Source of the DNA: Diplonema japonicum
Lineage: Eukaryota > Euglenozoa > Diplonemea > Diplonemida > Diplonemidae
DNA: 64,000 bases
Direction of reading: 5' to 3'
NCBI GenBank assembly: GCA_964019335.1
Contig: OZ025746.1
Coordinates: forward strand, 124,001 to 188,000
Part shown: piece by piece, positions 1-9,919 of the stretch
Layout: each line of letters opens with the position of its first letter
Position numbering within the stretch: the stretch's first letter is position 1
Position numbers and translations under genes: made by a program
Notes under the pieces: generated by a model
What the model saw: the letters and a program-made list of their open reading frames with translations, nothing else
The model's database searches: none
Told to the model about the DNA's origin: nothing

Positions 1-1540
1 CCCTGTTCTCCCCGATGGCGTTGGTGCCCTTCACGATGTCGGTGAACATCTTGGGGTTCTGGTAGAAGAGGGGGTTGGCGTAACCGAGGGTCTTCCCGCT
101 CTCGGCGATGCAGGCCTCGTTCAGGAGGGTCACGAGACCGGCGAAGGAGGGGGAGCTGCAGGAGGTCCCGCCGACGGCGATGGCGCTGCCGCCCTCCACA
201 ACGGTGAAGGACTCTCCGAGAGTCGACACGTCGGGGGAACCCCTCCCGGTGGCGTACTTCGCGTTCGGCTTCTTCACGTTGGAGAGGTAGCTCTGCACCT
301 GCTGGGCCTGGAAGCTGGGGACCGGGAAGTCGTACGAGAAGCCACCGCCCGACCCGAACTGGGTGGTCGCCTGCTGCTCACCGGTGGTTCCCTCGAGCCA
401 GTAGGTGGACCCCACAGCGATGCAGGTGGGGATGGAGGCGGGGAAGGAAGGGGAGAGCTTCCCACCGTTGCTGCCCTGCCTGGTCTCGCCACCACTGCCG
501 TCGTCACCAGAGGAGATCATGACGGTGATCCCCATGGTCCCCATCTTCTGGATGTCGTCGGAGAGACGGGTCGTGATGGTCTTCGAGCAGTAGTCGATCT
601 TCTGGCTCCCGTAGCTGATGCTGATGCTGTACGGGAAGGTCGACTCGCCGGTCACGTCCGACCCGAAGGTACCGAGGTCCGCGCAGAAGTCGAAGTTGGG
701 GTAGGAGTACACCCAGGTCTCGGCGGTGTTGCTGAGGGACATGATGTACTCGGTGTCGAGCATGGACTCGATCCCAGGCTGCTGCTCGTTCTTCCCGATG
801 TACTTGCTGATCTTGCAGTCGGAGCCCGCGTCGTACTTGGTGCAGAACTCCGCGAGGTCCTTGTCGTCCACGTACTGGCCCTGGAACTGGGCGATGGCTT
901 GGATGTTCTGCTTCCCGGTCTTGGGGACGGCTGTCACGTTGTAGGTCTTCCTGAAGACAGCGGGGTCGACCTTGCCGGCCGCCTGGAGCTTCTCCTTCAG
1001 CTTCTTGTCGACGACGATCGGGTTCAGGGGGAAGCCGTGGAAGCCGGCGAAGGTGTCGATGGCAGCGGCCACCTCGGCAGCCACGCGGACACCGCTGGTG
1101 AGACGCCAGATCTTGGCACCGCTGGTGTGCTCGTAGGTCACGAACTCACCGTTCGCCATCTTCTGCAGCTGGGCAACAGTCGCCTCGGCGTGGATGTAGT
1201 CCCCGTGGGGGTGCACCCTCGTCACCTCCACACCGTTGGAGCTGAGCCACTCCTTCACGATCCTGGTGTGCTCCGCAGAGGGCCTCACGATGTCGCCGAT
1301 CTCCTCGTACGAGGGGTACTGCAGGTAGTTCTCGCTCTGAGGGTTCGACACCTCCTCGAAGATCCTGTCCAGGGCTGCCTTGTTCGACCTCTTCACCCCC
1401 ACCGTCACGGGGAACCTCCCCTCAGCACTCACCTTCTCAGAGGTCGCCCTCCACCCGTTCGGGATCATCGAAGGCTCGTGAACCTGCACAAGGGACCCGG
1501 CGGACGCTGCCACCAGGGCCATGAAGACGGCCGATTTCAT
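1..1540 (-). CDS. Sedolisin / tripeptidyl-peptidase I-like protease, copy 1 (partial)
   Basis: Serine-carboxyl protease of family S53, expected to act as an acid protease in a lysosome-like compartment or outside the cell. The start at 1538-1540 gives a hydrophobic signal-peptide-like N-terminus (MKSAVFMALVAAS). A pro-kumamolisin-type propeptide (about residues 40-150) and the catalytic domain follow. The Glu/Asp pair is E258 and D262 (IESMLD), the oxyanion Asp is in SSGDD (about 346), and the nucleophile is Ser460 in GGTSCSSP. The last 38 residues lie beyond the left edge of the window. The coding sequence appears identical to copy 2 at 9920-11575, offset 10,035 bp, and identity stops four bases upstream of the ATG. 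A polypyrimidine/AG region lies about 20-40 bases upstream on the sense strand. Family assignment is secure; the substrate is not known. Confidence 0.93.
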   Translation of the reverse strand, partial: MKSAVFMALVAASAGSLVQVHEPSMIPNGWRATSEKVSAEGRFPVTVGVKRSNKAALDRIFEEVSNPQSENYLQYPSYEEIGDIVRPSAEHTRIVKEWLSSNGVEVTRVHPHGDYIHAEATVAQLQKMANGEFVTYEHTSGAKIWRLTSGVRVAAEVAAAIDTFAGFHGFPLNPIVVDKKLKEKLQAAGKVDPAVFRKTYNVTAVPKTGKQNIQAIAQFQGQYVDDKDLAEFCTKYDAGSDCKISKYIGKNEQQPGIESMLDTEYIMSLSNTAETWVYSYPNFDFCADLGTFGSDVTGESTFPYSISISYGSQKIDYCSKTITTRLSDDIQKMGTMGITVMISSGDDGSGGETRQGSNGGKLSPSFPASIPTCIAVGSTYWLEGTTGEQQATTQFGSGGGFSYDFPVPSFQAQQVQSYLSNVKKPNAKYATGRGSPDVSTLGESFTVVEGGSAIAVGGTSCSSPSFAGLVTLLNEACIAESGKTLGYANPLFYQNPKMFTDIVKGTNAIGENR

Positions 1541-1805
1541 TTTAGTTTTTTTTCTTTTCCTTTTGAAGATTGATCGATAAAGTAGTTGATTGGGGGGCTT
1601 AAAAAGAAAAACAAGGAAAAGTGACACGATTGGCTGGCTTTAAAAGCGCAAATCTTTCACCATGCCTACCTAAAAAGAGAAATTAAAAAGAAAACCACCC
1701 AAAGAAAAAAAGAAGAAAAAGGTTTTGAGAAGTGTGTTTCTGTGAGTTTTTTTCTGCCCCAAAAAAAACCCTCGTTGCGCAACTGCACTAAAAAAAAAAT
1801 AATTC

Positions 1806-2106
1806 TTTATGACTATATGTCTTTGTTGTTTGCGGGTTTTAAAAAGCTGCGAAAGTTTTTTGCTCGGCACAAGTTGCATATAGTTATAAAATCATTTTTT
1901 GAAAGATAAATATTTGTAACAAAAAAAAAAAAGGAAAAAAAAAAAGCAGGACTTTGAACAGAGAGCCTGCTGTACATGACAGGATCGACTAGAAAAAGGA
2001 AAGAGCAAAAGAAAAAAAAAAGAAAAAAAACTTTTTTTTTTGACTACATGTCTTCGGTGTTCACGAACAAATGCTCGGCACAAGTTGCATATAGTGATAA
2101 AATCTT
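1806..2106. repeat. Imperfect direct repeat in intergenic spacer
   Basis: Two copies lie at about 1806-1897 and 2039-2106. Each begins with a TGACTAYATGTCTT stretch and ends with GCTCGGCACAAGTTGCATAT followed by ATAAAATC and a T run. The copies differ mainly in homopolymer length and a short middle segment. No function can be assigned. Confidence 0.7.
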
Positions 2107-2152
2107 TTTTTTTTTTTTTTTTTCTTTTTTTTTTTTTTTTTCCCGAAAATAT

Positions 2153-2350
2153 AAAATTTCAGTGTGCAGAGGGCACTCACTGTTCAGAAGGAAATTCATA
2201 TAGAAACATTAAAGTAGTCACTGCAAGGTGTGGGCGATTTGGCTCGAGGAGAAGAGTGGTCTCCTGTCGTAGCCATGTCCCCATATGTCGCAAGGTGTGC
2301 ACCCTCAACTTAGTAACTGCAGGGAAAGCAGTGCTCCCCCCGTTTGAAAA
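2153..2350 (+). repeat. Dispersed repeat or possible structured RNA, copy A
   Basis: It is the partner of 62597-62740, in the same orientation and with the same order of conserved blocks. The middle differs and contains its own GGAG/CTCC hairpin near 2248-2268. Confidence 0.5.
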
Positions 2351-2394
2351 AAGAAAAAAGAAAAAAAAGAAAAGGGAAAAATTATAAAACAAAG

Positions 2395-2600
2395 AAAAGG
2401 ATTGAAGGGAACCTGCAGTATCTAGTGTTGATCCCTTCTGTCCTGGTAGTGCCTTAGGTCGTCGCTTGGGTGTGAAACCAACTAAGCGAGTTGTTGAGAC
2501 TGCAATGTGCCTCTAGGATAGGGTGGGTGACCTTCGGGGATGCGAAGACAGGACGAGTAGGGTATGCAAAGAGGGTACTGACTTGCCAGGTCTTAAAAAA
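2395..2600. other. GC-richer island, possible structured non-coding RNA
   Basis: A 200-base block of normal complexity inside homopolymer DNA. It contains the hairpin-forming pair TCGCTTGG...CCAACTAAGCGA (2461-2489) and a GGGTGACCTTCGGGGATGC block. No ORF is persuasive. I compared it by eye with 5S rRNA and saw only weak resemblance; no family is assigned. Confidence 0.3.
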
Positions 2601-3131
2601 AAAGGCCATTTAAACCAACGATCGAAAGGGGGGGGGGGGGGGAATAGAGCTCCTTTCGTCCAATTTTTTTTTTTCCTTGGAAGCACGAAGGATGTGACAG
2701 ACCATTCTGGCCCAAATGTCTGTTAATACCGCAAAAAAAAAAAAAAAAAAAAAAAAAAGGTCATGAATTTTCTTCACTCAAATATAGGCGTTTCGTTCAA
2801 AAAATAAAAAAATAAGAGGAATATGGATTTTTTTTTTTGAATTTGTTTCTCAGTATTCAAAGCTTGAACCTTATCAGTTGCAGAGAAGTAAAAAGAAAAA
2901 AAAAAAAAAAAAAAAAAAAATCAAGACAAGGAATCTGACCACTCCCGCCACTGTTTCAGTAAATAGATAATTCTGGAGAGGTAGGGCAAGGTTGCATGGT
3001 CATAAACACGAGTCGACTCAAAAAAAAAAAAAAAAAAAAAAAAATGTTTTCACGGCTGGAGAATCTTCGGCATCGAAAATCCAAACGAAAAACAACTGTG
3101 TACTTCCCCCCCTGAGTCTTTTGGTCGGGCA

Positions 3132-6100
3132 TCATATCCTGCATGACTGCATGGGGTTCTTCCCACACCTGTCATCGTTCCCCCATGGAAACTTCTCCTT
3201 CGCGAATGATGGTTTCGGCAACCCGTACTTCTCCTCAAGGATTATTTCCATCTCTGTGAAGGCTCCCTCGACCCAGCCTTGTTCCGTGCTGTAGGACTCT
3301 CCCGCCACGAATACATTGTCCCGGCAATGAGGCTGTCTAACATACGGCTGTTTGTCAGCAACAAGGAAACCAGCCTTCCATGCGTGGTACCCACCGCCGA
3401 ACGGATCGGAACCCCAGTCCATGACTGCCGCGGCGTACGGCTGTCCGATCTTTTCAGAGACTTCAATAGGCTGTAGGGTGCGGAGCTGCTCCAAGGCAGC
3501 GTCGACCATCCTCTGCGACGGGACAGGGTACTTTGGTGTTTGCTCGTGCGCGGCCTTCAGCCTCGGGTTCTTCATGATGTCGTCGGTCTCACGGTATATG
3601 AAAGGACGTTCCTCTTCATTAAAAACCTTCCAGAAGCCCACCGAGCGCATATCGTTGTAGGACGCAAGGAGCAACCCGTGGTTGTTCGTCTCATCGACAC
3701 CGAAGTAATACGTCTGCCTCAGCGGTAGGGTCGTGATGGAGTGCGGGATTTGTGTGTCTGGTTTCTGATCAGGGGTCAACCACCAAGGCTTGTCGAATAC
3801 CATAAGTAGTTTCAACGCCGGGCAGGGAATGACCGATTGCATGTTGCGAAGCCAGCGTTCATTGGCAGGGTCGTACCTCGTGAAGAACGGCATTTCTTGG
3901 TCGAGAAGCTCCAAGGAGCGGCGGGGCATCGCCAAGACAATACTCTTCGCACGGACCTTCGTTGTCTTCGGGGATTTATTGTCAACCAAGAACTCCGGTG
4001 GTGTCTTGAAGAGAAGCTCGTAGACAGGGGCGTTCTGCTTCTCACACCAGACCTTTTCAAAGGACACCAAAGCGTTGCGTGTTGTGATGGTACCGCCGTA
4101 CGACATGTACTTGTTGGCGGGGACCTTCAGAAGTGTCTCGAAACCTCCAGCGATCGTTTTGTACTTTGAGTCCGCACCGAAGTCCCCAAGCAAATAAGGG
4201 AACGTTTCAGCGGCATTGCTGTTGATGGTGGTGCTGTAGTAACCGCTGGAGTCGGAGCAGAAACTGAAGGTCTCTTCATCGGTCATCTCGAGGAGGAGGT
4301 TCCAGAACCCGATGTCGTACAGATGCTGGCCTTCATAGGGCGAGTTTGGGAAGTTGTAGGTCACCGTGCGCTTGATGTTGTCCCACACTTCGCCCTTTTG
4401 AGATGTGGTGAGACCGTTCATGTCCTCGACAGTTGTGATGATGATGAGTTCACCCTTGACTATCAACTTGTACTGGTACCCGAACTCCTTTAAGATCTCG
4501 TCCATCATCTTGACCAAGATGCTGTACATCGTCAGGTCCTTCTTTTCGCCGTCTTCGGGGAAGTATCTCAGCTTGTCGGTGGTACTCCCGTAGAACCTGC
4601 CGCCGCGTAGATAGAACAAGGTGTCCATTTCTTCCCCCATGGGAAAAATGATGGGTTGTAAGTCCCCCTCTTCCTTGAACTTCTCAGCGTACCCGTTCAC
4701 CAGTGTCTGGTGCGTCATGTAACGCATCCCGCCGAGCTCTGCTGCGACATTGATGTTTGGCATGTCGATGGACCACAGCCTTCCCCCGACACGGTCTGAC
4801 ATCTCGAAGATAGCGGACTTGGCAAAGGGGAGCTTCCCGGTCTCTGTTCCATTATGCTCCTCCGGAACCTGCATACGCATGCCTGCATACAGACCAGCAG
4901 CACCGCCGCCAATGATTGCAACATCCAATTCCTCGTCGTTTTTGATTGCTGTCTTGTGGTTCTTGTGTGACTCGAAGGTGTAGTTCCAGCTCACCTTGAA
5001 GTGGTCGTTCAACAAGCGGTGTTCCAAGGTGCCCCCTCTGTTCTCCTTACAGGTCGAGTCGTACTCGTTGAGCTCGTCGTACGGCTGGTTCTGCAGCAAC
5101 TTGTTGATCCAGATCCCGAGGGTCGGGACGAACTTCCCAGCCCACCCCGCCGTGTACAGCACAATGTCCTTGTGGTTCGGGATTGTTCCGGGAAGGGTGT
5201 CCAGGTACATCTCCTTCTTCGGGTCCAGAGGGAGTGCGATGATGCAGTACGTAGTTTCGGTCCTGTCGTCGGCATCGAGACCCGGCATGTGATCCCTCAC
5301 CCAGTCCTCCGTGTACTTTATGGTGACCGAACCGTCGCTCTCCCGCTCACTGGGGTCCGAGAGGGTGCGGTCCTGCCAGCCGGGACAGACACGGGCGTAG
5401 CCAGGCTTGTCCCATGAAGCGGACTCGGTGAAGCCGTAGTAGACCTTCTGGTCCTCGGCGGTCGGGCTGTCGGGCTCATCGAAGACATACCACGTGTTGG
5501 TGGGGACCTTCGACCTGTCCTTGATCTTGAAGTAGGTCGAGGACATCTCCCAGGTTGTGATCGGGACCTGCAAACCCCAATCCGAAAGGATGGAGCGGTT
5601 CACGTATGCCCCACCGGCGATCACAAGCTTGTTCGCTTTGAAGCTCTGCACCGTCTTGTCGAGGAGGGACGCGTGAACATGGATCCCATCCTCCTCAGTC
5701 GATGTGAAGTTCGTCACAGTGTGGTGGTCGCGAAGGCTCACGTTGGGGAAGGTCCCGAGCACCTTCACGAGAAGCTCTTGCACACCCTCCAGGTCGACAG
5801 AGCCGCCGTCCTTCTGCAAGAACCCGCTGTAAGATTCCGGGAGGTTCGCCATGTAAGGGAAGGCCTTTTCGATGGCCGAGCCGGTCTCGAGAGGGTCGAA
5901 GGGGAGCCCGGCTTCCGTCATGGCTTTCTCGGCGGCGGCCACACCTCCTTCCTCGGACACGACGGTGGAGTTTCCGAACCACAGGGAGCCCTCCTTGTAG
6001 AAGACAGGTGGGAGGCCGTGCTCTTCAGCCAGTTTGTTGAACTCCTGCCACTGAGCATCGGCGCACTGTGCCATGTTGATCATGTCGGTGTTCGTGTACT

Positions 6101-6275
6101 GAAGACGCATCTGCCTGCTCTGTCCTGCAGAAGATCCTTCCTGGTTCACGAACTTGTACTGCTCAAGCACCAGTACCTTGCGTTGCTTGCTCTCCTTCAT
6201 CACCTCGTAAGCGGCAGAAAGCCCAATTGGACCCCCGCCCACGATCACAACGTCGTACTGCTCAGGGTCATTCAT
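3132..6275 (-). CDS. Double FAD-dependent oxidase: sarcosine-oxidase-like domain fused to L-amino-acid-oxidase-like domain
   Basis: A 1047-residue protein with two complete flavin domains. Residues 1 to about 400 resemble the monomeric sarcosine / N-methyl-tryptophan oxidase (DAO) family, with a dinucleotide-binding GxGxxG at 13-18 and the family segment GQSRQMRLQY near 51-60. Residues about 448-1040 resemble monoamine / L-amino-acid oxidases, with a second GxGxxG at 456-461, the substrate-side segment AELGGMRYM and the C-terminal FAD-binding VAGESYSTEQGWVEGA. Both domains should oxidise amines or amino acids and release hydrogen peroxide; the substrates are unknown. No signal peptide is obvious. 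The start is favoured because a pyrimidine-rich tract and CAAG acceptor end about 50 bases upstream (6325). The C-terminal CRI is not a clear peroxisomal signal. A decayed copy of its 5' end lies at 9118-9555. Confidence 0.92.
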   Translation of the reverse strand: MNDPEQYDVVIVGGGPIGLSAAYEVMKESKQRKVLVLEQYKFVNQEGSSAGQSRQMRLQYTNTDMINMAQCADAQWQEFNKLAEEHGLPPVFYKEGSLWFGNSTVVSEEGGVAAAEKAMTEAGLPFDPLETGSAIEKAFPYMANLPESYSGFLQKDGGSVDLEGVQELLVKVLGTFPNVSLRDHHTVTNFTSTEEDGIHVHASLLDKTVQSFKANKLVIAGGAYVNRSILSDWGLQVPITTWEMSSTYFKIKDRSKVPTNTWYVFDEPDSPTAEDQKVYYGFTESASWDKPGYARVCPGWQDRTLSDPSERESDGSVTIKYTEDWVRDHMPGLDADDRTETTYCIIALPLDPKKEMYLDTLPGTIPNHKDIVLYTAGWAGKFVPTLGIWINKLLQNQPYDELNEYDSTCKENRGGTLEHRLLNDHFKVSWNYTFESHKNHKTAIKNDEELDVAIIGGGAAGLYAGMRMQVPEEHNGTETGKLPFAKSAIFEMSDRVGGRLWSIDMPNINVAAELGGMRYMTHQTLVNGYAEKFKEEGDLQPIIFPMGEEMDTLFYLRGGRFYGSTTDKLRYFPEDGEKKDLTMYSILVKMMDEILKEFGYQYKLIVKGELIIITTVEDMNGLTTSQKGEVWDNIKRTVTYNFPNSPYEGQHLYDIGFWNLLLEMTDEETFSFCSDSSGYYSTTINSNAAETFPYLLGDFGADSKYKTIAGGFETLLKVPANKYMSYGGTITTRNALVSFEKVWCEKQNAPVYELLFKTPPEFLVDNKSPKTTKVRAKSIVLAMPRRSLELLDQEMPFFTRYDPANERWLRNMQSVIPCPALKLLMVFDKPWWLTPDQKPDTQIPHSITTLPLRQTYYFGVDETNNHGLLLASYNDMRSVGFWKVFNEEERPFIYRETDDIMKNPRLKAAHEQTPKYPVPSQRMVDAALEQLRTLQPIEVSEKIGQPYAAAVMDWGSDPFGGGYHAWKAGFLVADKQPYVRQPHCRDNVFVAGESYSTEQGWVEGAFTEMEIILEEKYGLPKPSFAKEKFPWGNDDRCGKNPMQSCRI

Positions 6276-6324
6276 GGTTTTTGTTTTTTGTTGAGAGTTT
6301 TGGTTTACCTTGTTGAGTAAGAAG

Positions 6325-6372
6325 CTTGAAGCGAAAAAGTAAAGCGAGGTAAAAATAAAAGAAGAAAATTAG
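6325..6372 (-). promoter_or_regulatory. Predicted trans-splice acceptor of the double flavin oxidase
   Basis: On the sense strand a tract rich in T and C runs into CGCTTCAAG at 6325, about 50 bases before the ATG. A second AG is near 6309. The same tract and AG survive in the pseudogene copy near 9380. The assignment rests on pattern alone. Confidence 0.5.
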
Positions 6373-6716
6373 GATTGTGCCGATTGATGGGTGTGGTTTT
6401 GTTCTTCTTCTTTTGGTTTTTCTTCTCTCTTGTGATCTTTTGTTGTTTCTTTTTCTATTGTCCCCCTTTCCTTGGAAAAGTAGGAAAATATAAGAAAAAG
6501 AAAAGAATAGAGGAAATAAAATATATAAGAGTTAAAGGAGGCCGGTGTTGGTGGCGCCCTGCACAAGAACAGGGGGCGAACCGCGACCGATGTTGTAGCT
6601 CCTTCACCACGATGATCTGTGCCTTGCGATCTTTGTATAGACTAGTCGAGAAGCGTTCTTTTTCGGCCGTGAATAGTACTGCAAGGGAGATACCCATCAT
6701 ATAAGTGTAAATACAC

Positions 6717-6735
6717 CAGTTTCTGTACATTACTG
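6717..6735 (+). other. Short match to the 3' end of euglenozoan spliced leaders
   Basis: CAGTTTCTGTACATTACTG differs at two of 19 positions from the 3' end of the diplonemid spliced leader as I recall it. It is on the opposite strand from the genes. No GT donor follows and no Sm site is evident, so it is not an obvious spliced-leader RNA gene. It may be chance or a reverse-transcribed relic. Confidence 0.25.
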
Positions 6736-8925
6736 CCTGCACTTCCTCTTCAAATTAATAAATAACCTCAAATTGGCATGCAGTGAAGGACATCATTTTT
6801 GCTCCGCGTAAGAGCTGCATAGGGAATAAGGCCCTCCCGGACTGAACATTTCGTGGCAGTACTGGGCTTATCTCTCTTGTTGGATTTTTCACTCACAGGT
6901 TTTGGCATGTTGAAAATTTTCGCCGTTAGTCCGGGTTCCGTCGCCGTAGGCCTTCGGCCGCGTTGCCCGGTAGAAGAAGAAGAAATGCTGTGACTATTCA
7001 TTGTGAAAAACAAACTACTGACTTGTTGAGCGCTTTGAGAATCTCTTTTGTGAAAGGTACAAAAGCCGCGCAGTCTTGGGGAGCTCCGCCAAGCTTATGG
7101 CGGTTATACTGTTTCGCCGTTCAGAGCCGAAGTATCCTGCTATTCTCGCTACCTGGTTGACACAGGCCTCGTTCTTCGGGTACACGATGACAGGGAACCC
7201 TCAACCCCACCTGAGAATACTATCTCGGGACCAGCCCCGTCTTCTCCATCGTTGCACTGTCCATCATGTCCCTGCATAATGCATCGGACTGCGACATCAA
7301 CTTAGCTTTCGATCGCGCGTCCGCTTTTGCCACGAGGTCCTCCAGATGTGGGGCCTTGGCCCCATGTCAGGTGTAATCTGCATGCCACCTTTCGTTCTGT
7401 TGAACCACTCAAGCCAGCTCTCCCATACCCCCTTCCAGCCCATGTTCGTATTTGGGATGCACAGCTGCATCATCGATGTCCTCGATGCCATGCTGGGTCT
7501 GGCTTTGGATTATGGCATGTTAAAATACAACACGATTTCAAGACCTATCGAAAGATGGATTACTGATACGGATGTCCCATCCTCTGACCAGCAGCCAACC
7601 ACCCTCACACTCTTTTTGGAAATGCTTCAAGTTCCCCACCTTTTCTCCTGCAAAAGCCGCACACATCTTGTAACACCCTTGTTTATTAGTGCGGCACTTG
7701 GGTTTGCGGCACTTAATTCCGTATGAAGAAAGGATCATTGTATTATTATCATTTGGTCGATATGTCATGCCTTAACACGGTTATTGATATATGGTTGTAC
7801 TCATTAAAGACTAGTTTTCATTTGTGAGCAGTGTAGCGTTCCCTCTCAATGTTGCTGTTTTTTTTCTTTTGTTTTAAACAATAGATAAAATCCCAATAAC
7901 ATCGGATCAGCTACCTTTGGAACGTTCACGCTATTCTATTCCATTTTAGAGGAGATGCACTGTTCTTGCAAGCTAGTTTAGATCACATTAGTGCTTCAAG
8001 GATTGTCAGACGCTGCTCAAGTAAGATGTGCATAAAAGGCTCTTCTGTGAGGGCATGTGTCGACTCCACAGGTACTTCGTGACATGGACTGCTTTAATAT
8101 ACTAAAATAGGTCCAAAGATGGGCCGACTTCCTCCCTCAGTGTTTTCATGTACCCTTCTAATTGAGGGATTGTTGGGGCCTTCACTCCTAACTTCTCTAC
8201 CATCTCAGACCTCAGAGGCCTTCTCATACCTGGTGCGGCTCTTCACAGGTCCCCTTCCACTTCGCTATAGTTTCCTTCCTAATCGATTTCTCTTTTTTTT
8301 TCTTTATTCACCCTTTGTCATATTAAAGAATTCTTCTTGTGACAAATTCCTCAGTTTCGATGGTTTTTTTTTTTTGTTGCCGAAGGAGTCCTCTGTGAGG
8401 TCAGCGTTGGATTCAGTGTTGGGTTTGTCGTTTGCTTCCTCGTTGTCCTTTTTTTTCTTCTTCGTCCATCCAGCATGGCCTTTGCGGGTACAGGTGCTAG
8501 AGGGTATGGGGTTGCTTGGTTCCTTCTGCTGCGTGTTGTAGTCCGTTGTCGGGAGGTCGGTCTCGGGTGCGGGGTTGCCCTCGCTCCTTCCGTTGTGGGT
8601 TGTTCCTTCCCAAGGATTTGGGAAGGAGGGAGGAGGAAAGAGGGAGAAAACAAAGGGAAGGTGAAAATAGAATGACACCAATGTCCATGCAAAAGAATAT
8701 AGAGTCGGGGGAACAAGAAAAATCAAGAACAGACACCCTCAACAAAACCCCAAAAAATTTACAAAGGTGAATGGGAAACGAAGAATGAATATAATCAATA
8801 CCAAAACAATAATAATAATAACAAAAAGAAGAACACCGCCGATAGAGTTGGTACCATTCCAAAAAAAAGGGGGGGGGGAGAGGGGGTTGTGGTATGTCAT
8901 CCATATTCTGTTGTTGCAAAATAGT

Positions 8926-9028
8926 CGCAAAAAGTAAGGTCTAGGAAAGGGTTAGGAAATTGTCGCAAAAAGCCGGGTCTAGGAAATGATTGCAAAAAGT
9001 TAGGGTTGGGAAATAGTCACAAAAGTCT
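8926..9028. repeat. Minisatellite, about 3 units of roughly 32 bp
   Basis: The unit is approximately GGAAATAGTCGCAAAAAGT followed by a GGGTCTA-like linker, repeated with substitutions (GTCGC, ATTGC, GTCAC). It lies just outside the decayed oxidase fragment, at the edge of the ancestral duplication. Confidence 0.65.
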
Positions 9029-9117
9029 TAAGCCACACTCTCATGCAGAATACCAGTTTGCTGTATGAGCCATTACCGAAGAAGTGTGTACCCTGTCTGC
9101 CTCCCACCAAAGTCAGC

Positions 9118-9555
9118 ATGCTCTTCAGCCAGTTTGTTGAACTCCTGCCACTGAGCATCGGCGCACTGTGCCATGTTGATCATGTCGGTGTTCGTGTACT
9201 GAAGACGCATCTGCCTGCTCTGTCCTGCAGAAGATCTTTCCTGGTTCACGAACTTGTACAGTTAAAGCAACCGTTCCTTGCGTTGCTTGCTCTCCTTCAT
9301 CGTGTTTCATGGTTTTTTTTCTTTTTTTTTTTTTTTTTTTGTTGAGAGTCCTTGTTAAGTGGGTGGTAAGAAGCTTGAAGTAAAGCAAGGTAAAAATAAA
9401 AGAAGAATGTTGGGATTGTGCCGATCGATGGGTGTGGTTTTTTTTTTTTCTTCTCTCTTGTGATCTTTGTTGTTTCTTTTCTTGTTCCATTGTCCCCCTT
9501 TTCTTTTTTTGAAGAAGTAGGAAAATAAAAGAAAAAGAAAAAGAATAGAGGGGAA
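9118..9555 (-). pseudogene. Decayed 5' fragment of the double flavin oxidase gene
   Basis: Positions 9118-9320 match 6018-6275, the first part of the oxidase gene. The match continues through the 5' untranslated region and the upstream pyrimidine tract to about 9555 (parent about 6530). The fragment keeps the ATG but has lost about 26 codons after it, including the first FAD-binding glycine motif. It carries base changes and small indels and stops abruptly at 9118, where unrelated DNA begins. It cannot encode the enzyme. With the two sedolisin copies it marks a former tandem duplication of an [oxidase-sedolisin] unit. Confidence 0.88.
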
Positions 9556-9919
9556 AAAAAAATTTATTTAAAAAAAAAAAACCACAGCACATCACGAGGA
9601 AAGAAAAAGAAAGTAAAGACGTTGGAGGGTGTGTGTTAAAGAAAATAAAAGTAAAACAAAAAAAGAACAAGGGATATAAATGTCACAACACTCTGGACGC
9701 TCTTCAAAACGGAAGAGCAACGACGAAAGGTGCTGAAGAAAGGAGATTAAGAAAGAAAAGCAAACGCGGACAAAAAGAGGGAAGGATTTTGCGAGTGAAA
9801 CATAAGGAGAAAAAAAAGGGGGGGGGGCTTGTGGTGTGTGTGCATCCTCTCTCTGTTGTTGTTGTTGTTGTTGTTGTCTCGGTTTTTCGAAAAAGAAAAA
9901 ATTGGTCGTGGTGGTGTTC
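9556..9919. other. Spacer downstream of sedolisin copy 2
   Basis: A-rich and low-complexity sequence with a TTG microsatellite at about 9856-9880. Nothing gene-like is seen. Confidence 0.6.

Larger units (their letters stand above)
1545..3131. other. Low-complexity spacer between oxidase gene and sedolisin copy 1
   Basis: No convincing gene. The stretch is rich in A and T runs. It holds a direct repeat of about 70-90 bp (1806-1897 and 2039-2106), half of a dispersed repeat family (2153-2350; the other half is near 62597) and a GC-richer island at about 2395-2600. Short ORFs here are homopolymer artefacts. Confidence 0.6.
6560..9117. other. Long intergenic region with decayed sequence
   Basis: No intact gene is visible over about 2.5 kb. 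From about 6830 to 7740 base composition resembles coding DNA. Short minus-strand open stretches there (7297-7491 and 7538-7768, the latter Cys-rich with KCRKPKCRTNKQGC) look like the remains of one reading frame broken by stops. I could not assign a family. From 7750 to 8900 the sequence is AT-rich with T runs. A minisatellite lies at 8926-9028. Position 6717 holds a 19-base match to the end of euglenozoan spliced leaders. Confidence 0.5.

Noticed and set aside
899-1573. Long plus-strand open frames opposite the sedolisin genes (also 9836-11611)
   Set aside because: They are shadows of GC-rich coding sequence on the other strand. The minus-strand frame has family motifs and active-site residues.
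2395-2600. 5S ribosomal RNA
   Set aside because: An AACTAAGC / GGAT...GGGTGACC order superficially recalls 5S, but spacing and helices do not fit. It is left as an unidentified island.
8119-8726. Overlapping 120-140 residue open frames on both strands
   Set aside because: Biased composition, no motif, no acceptor-start arrangement; probably chance in pyrimidine-rich DNA.
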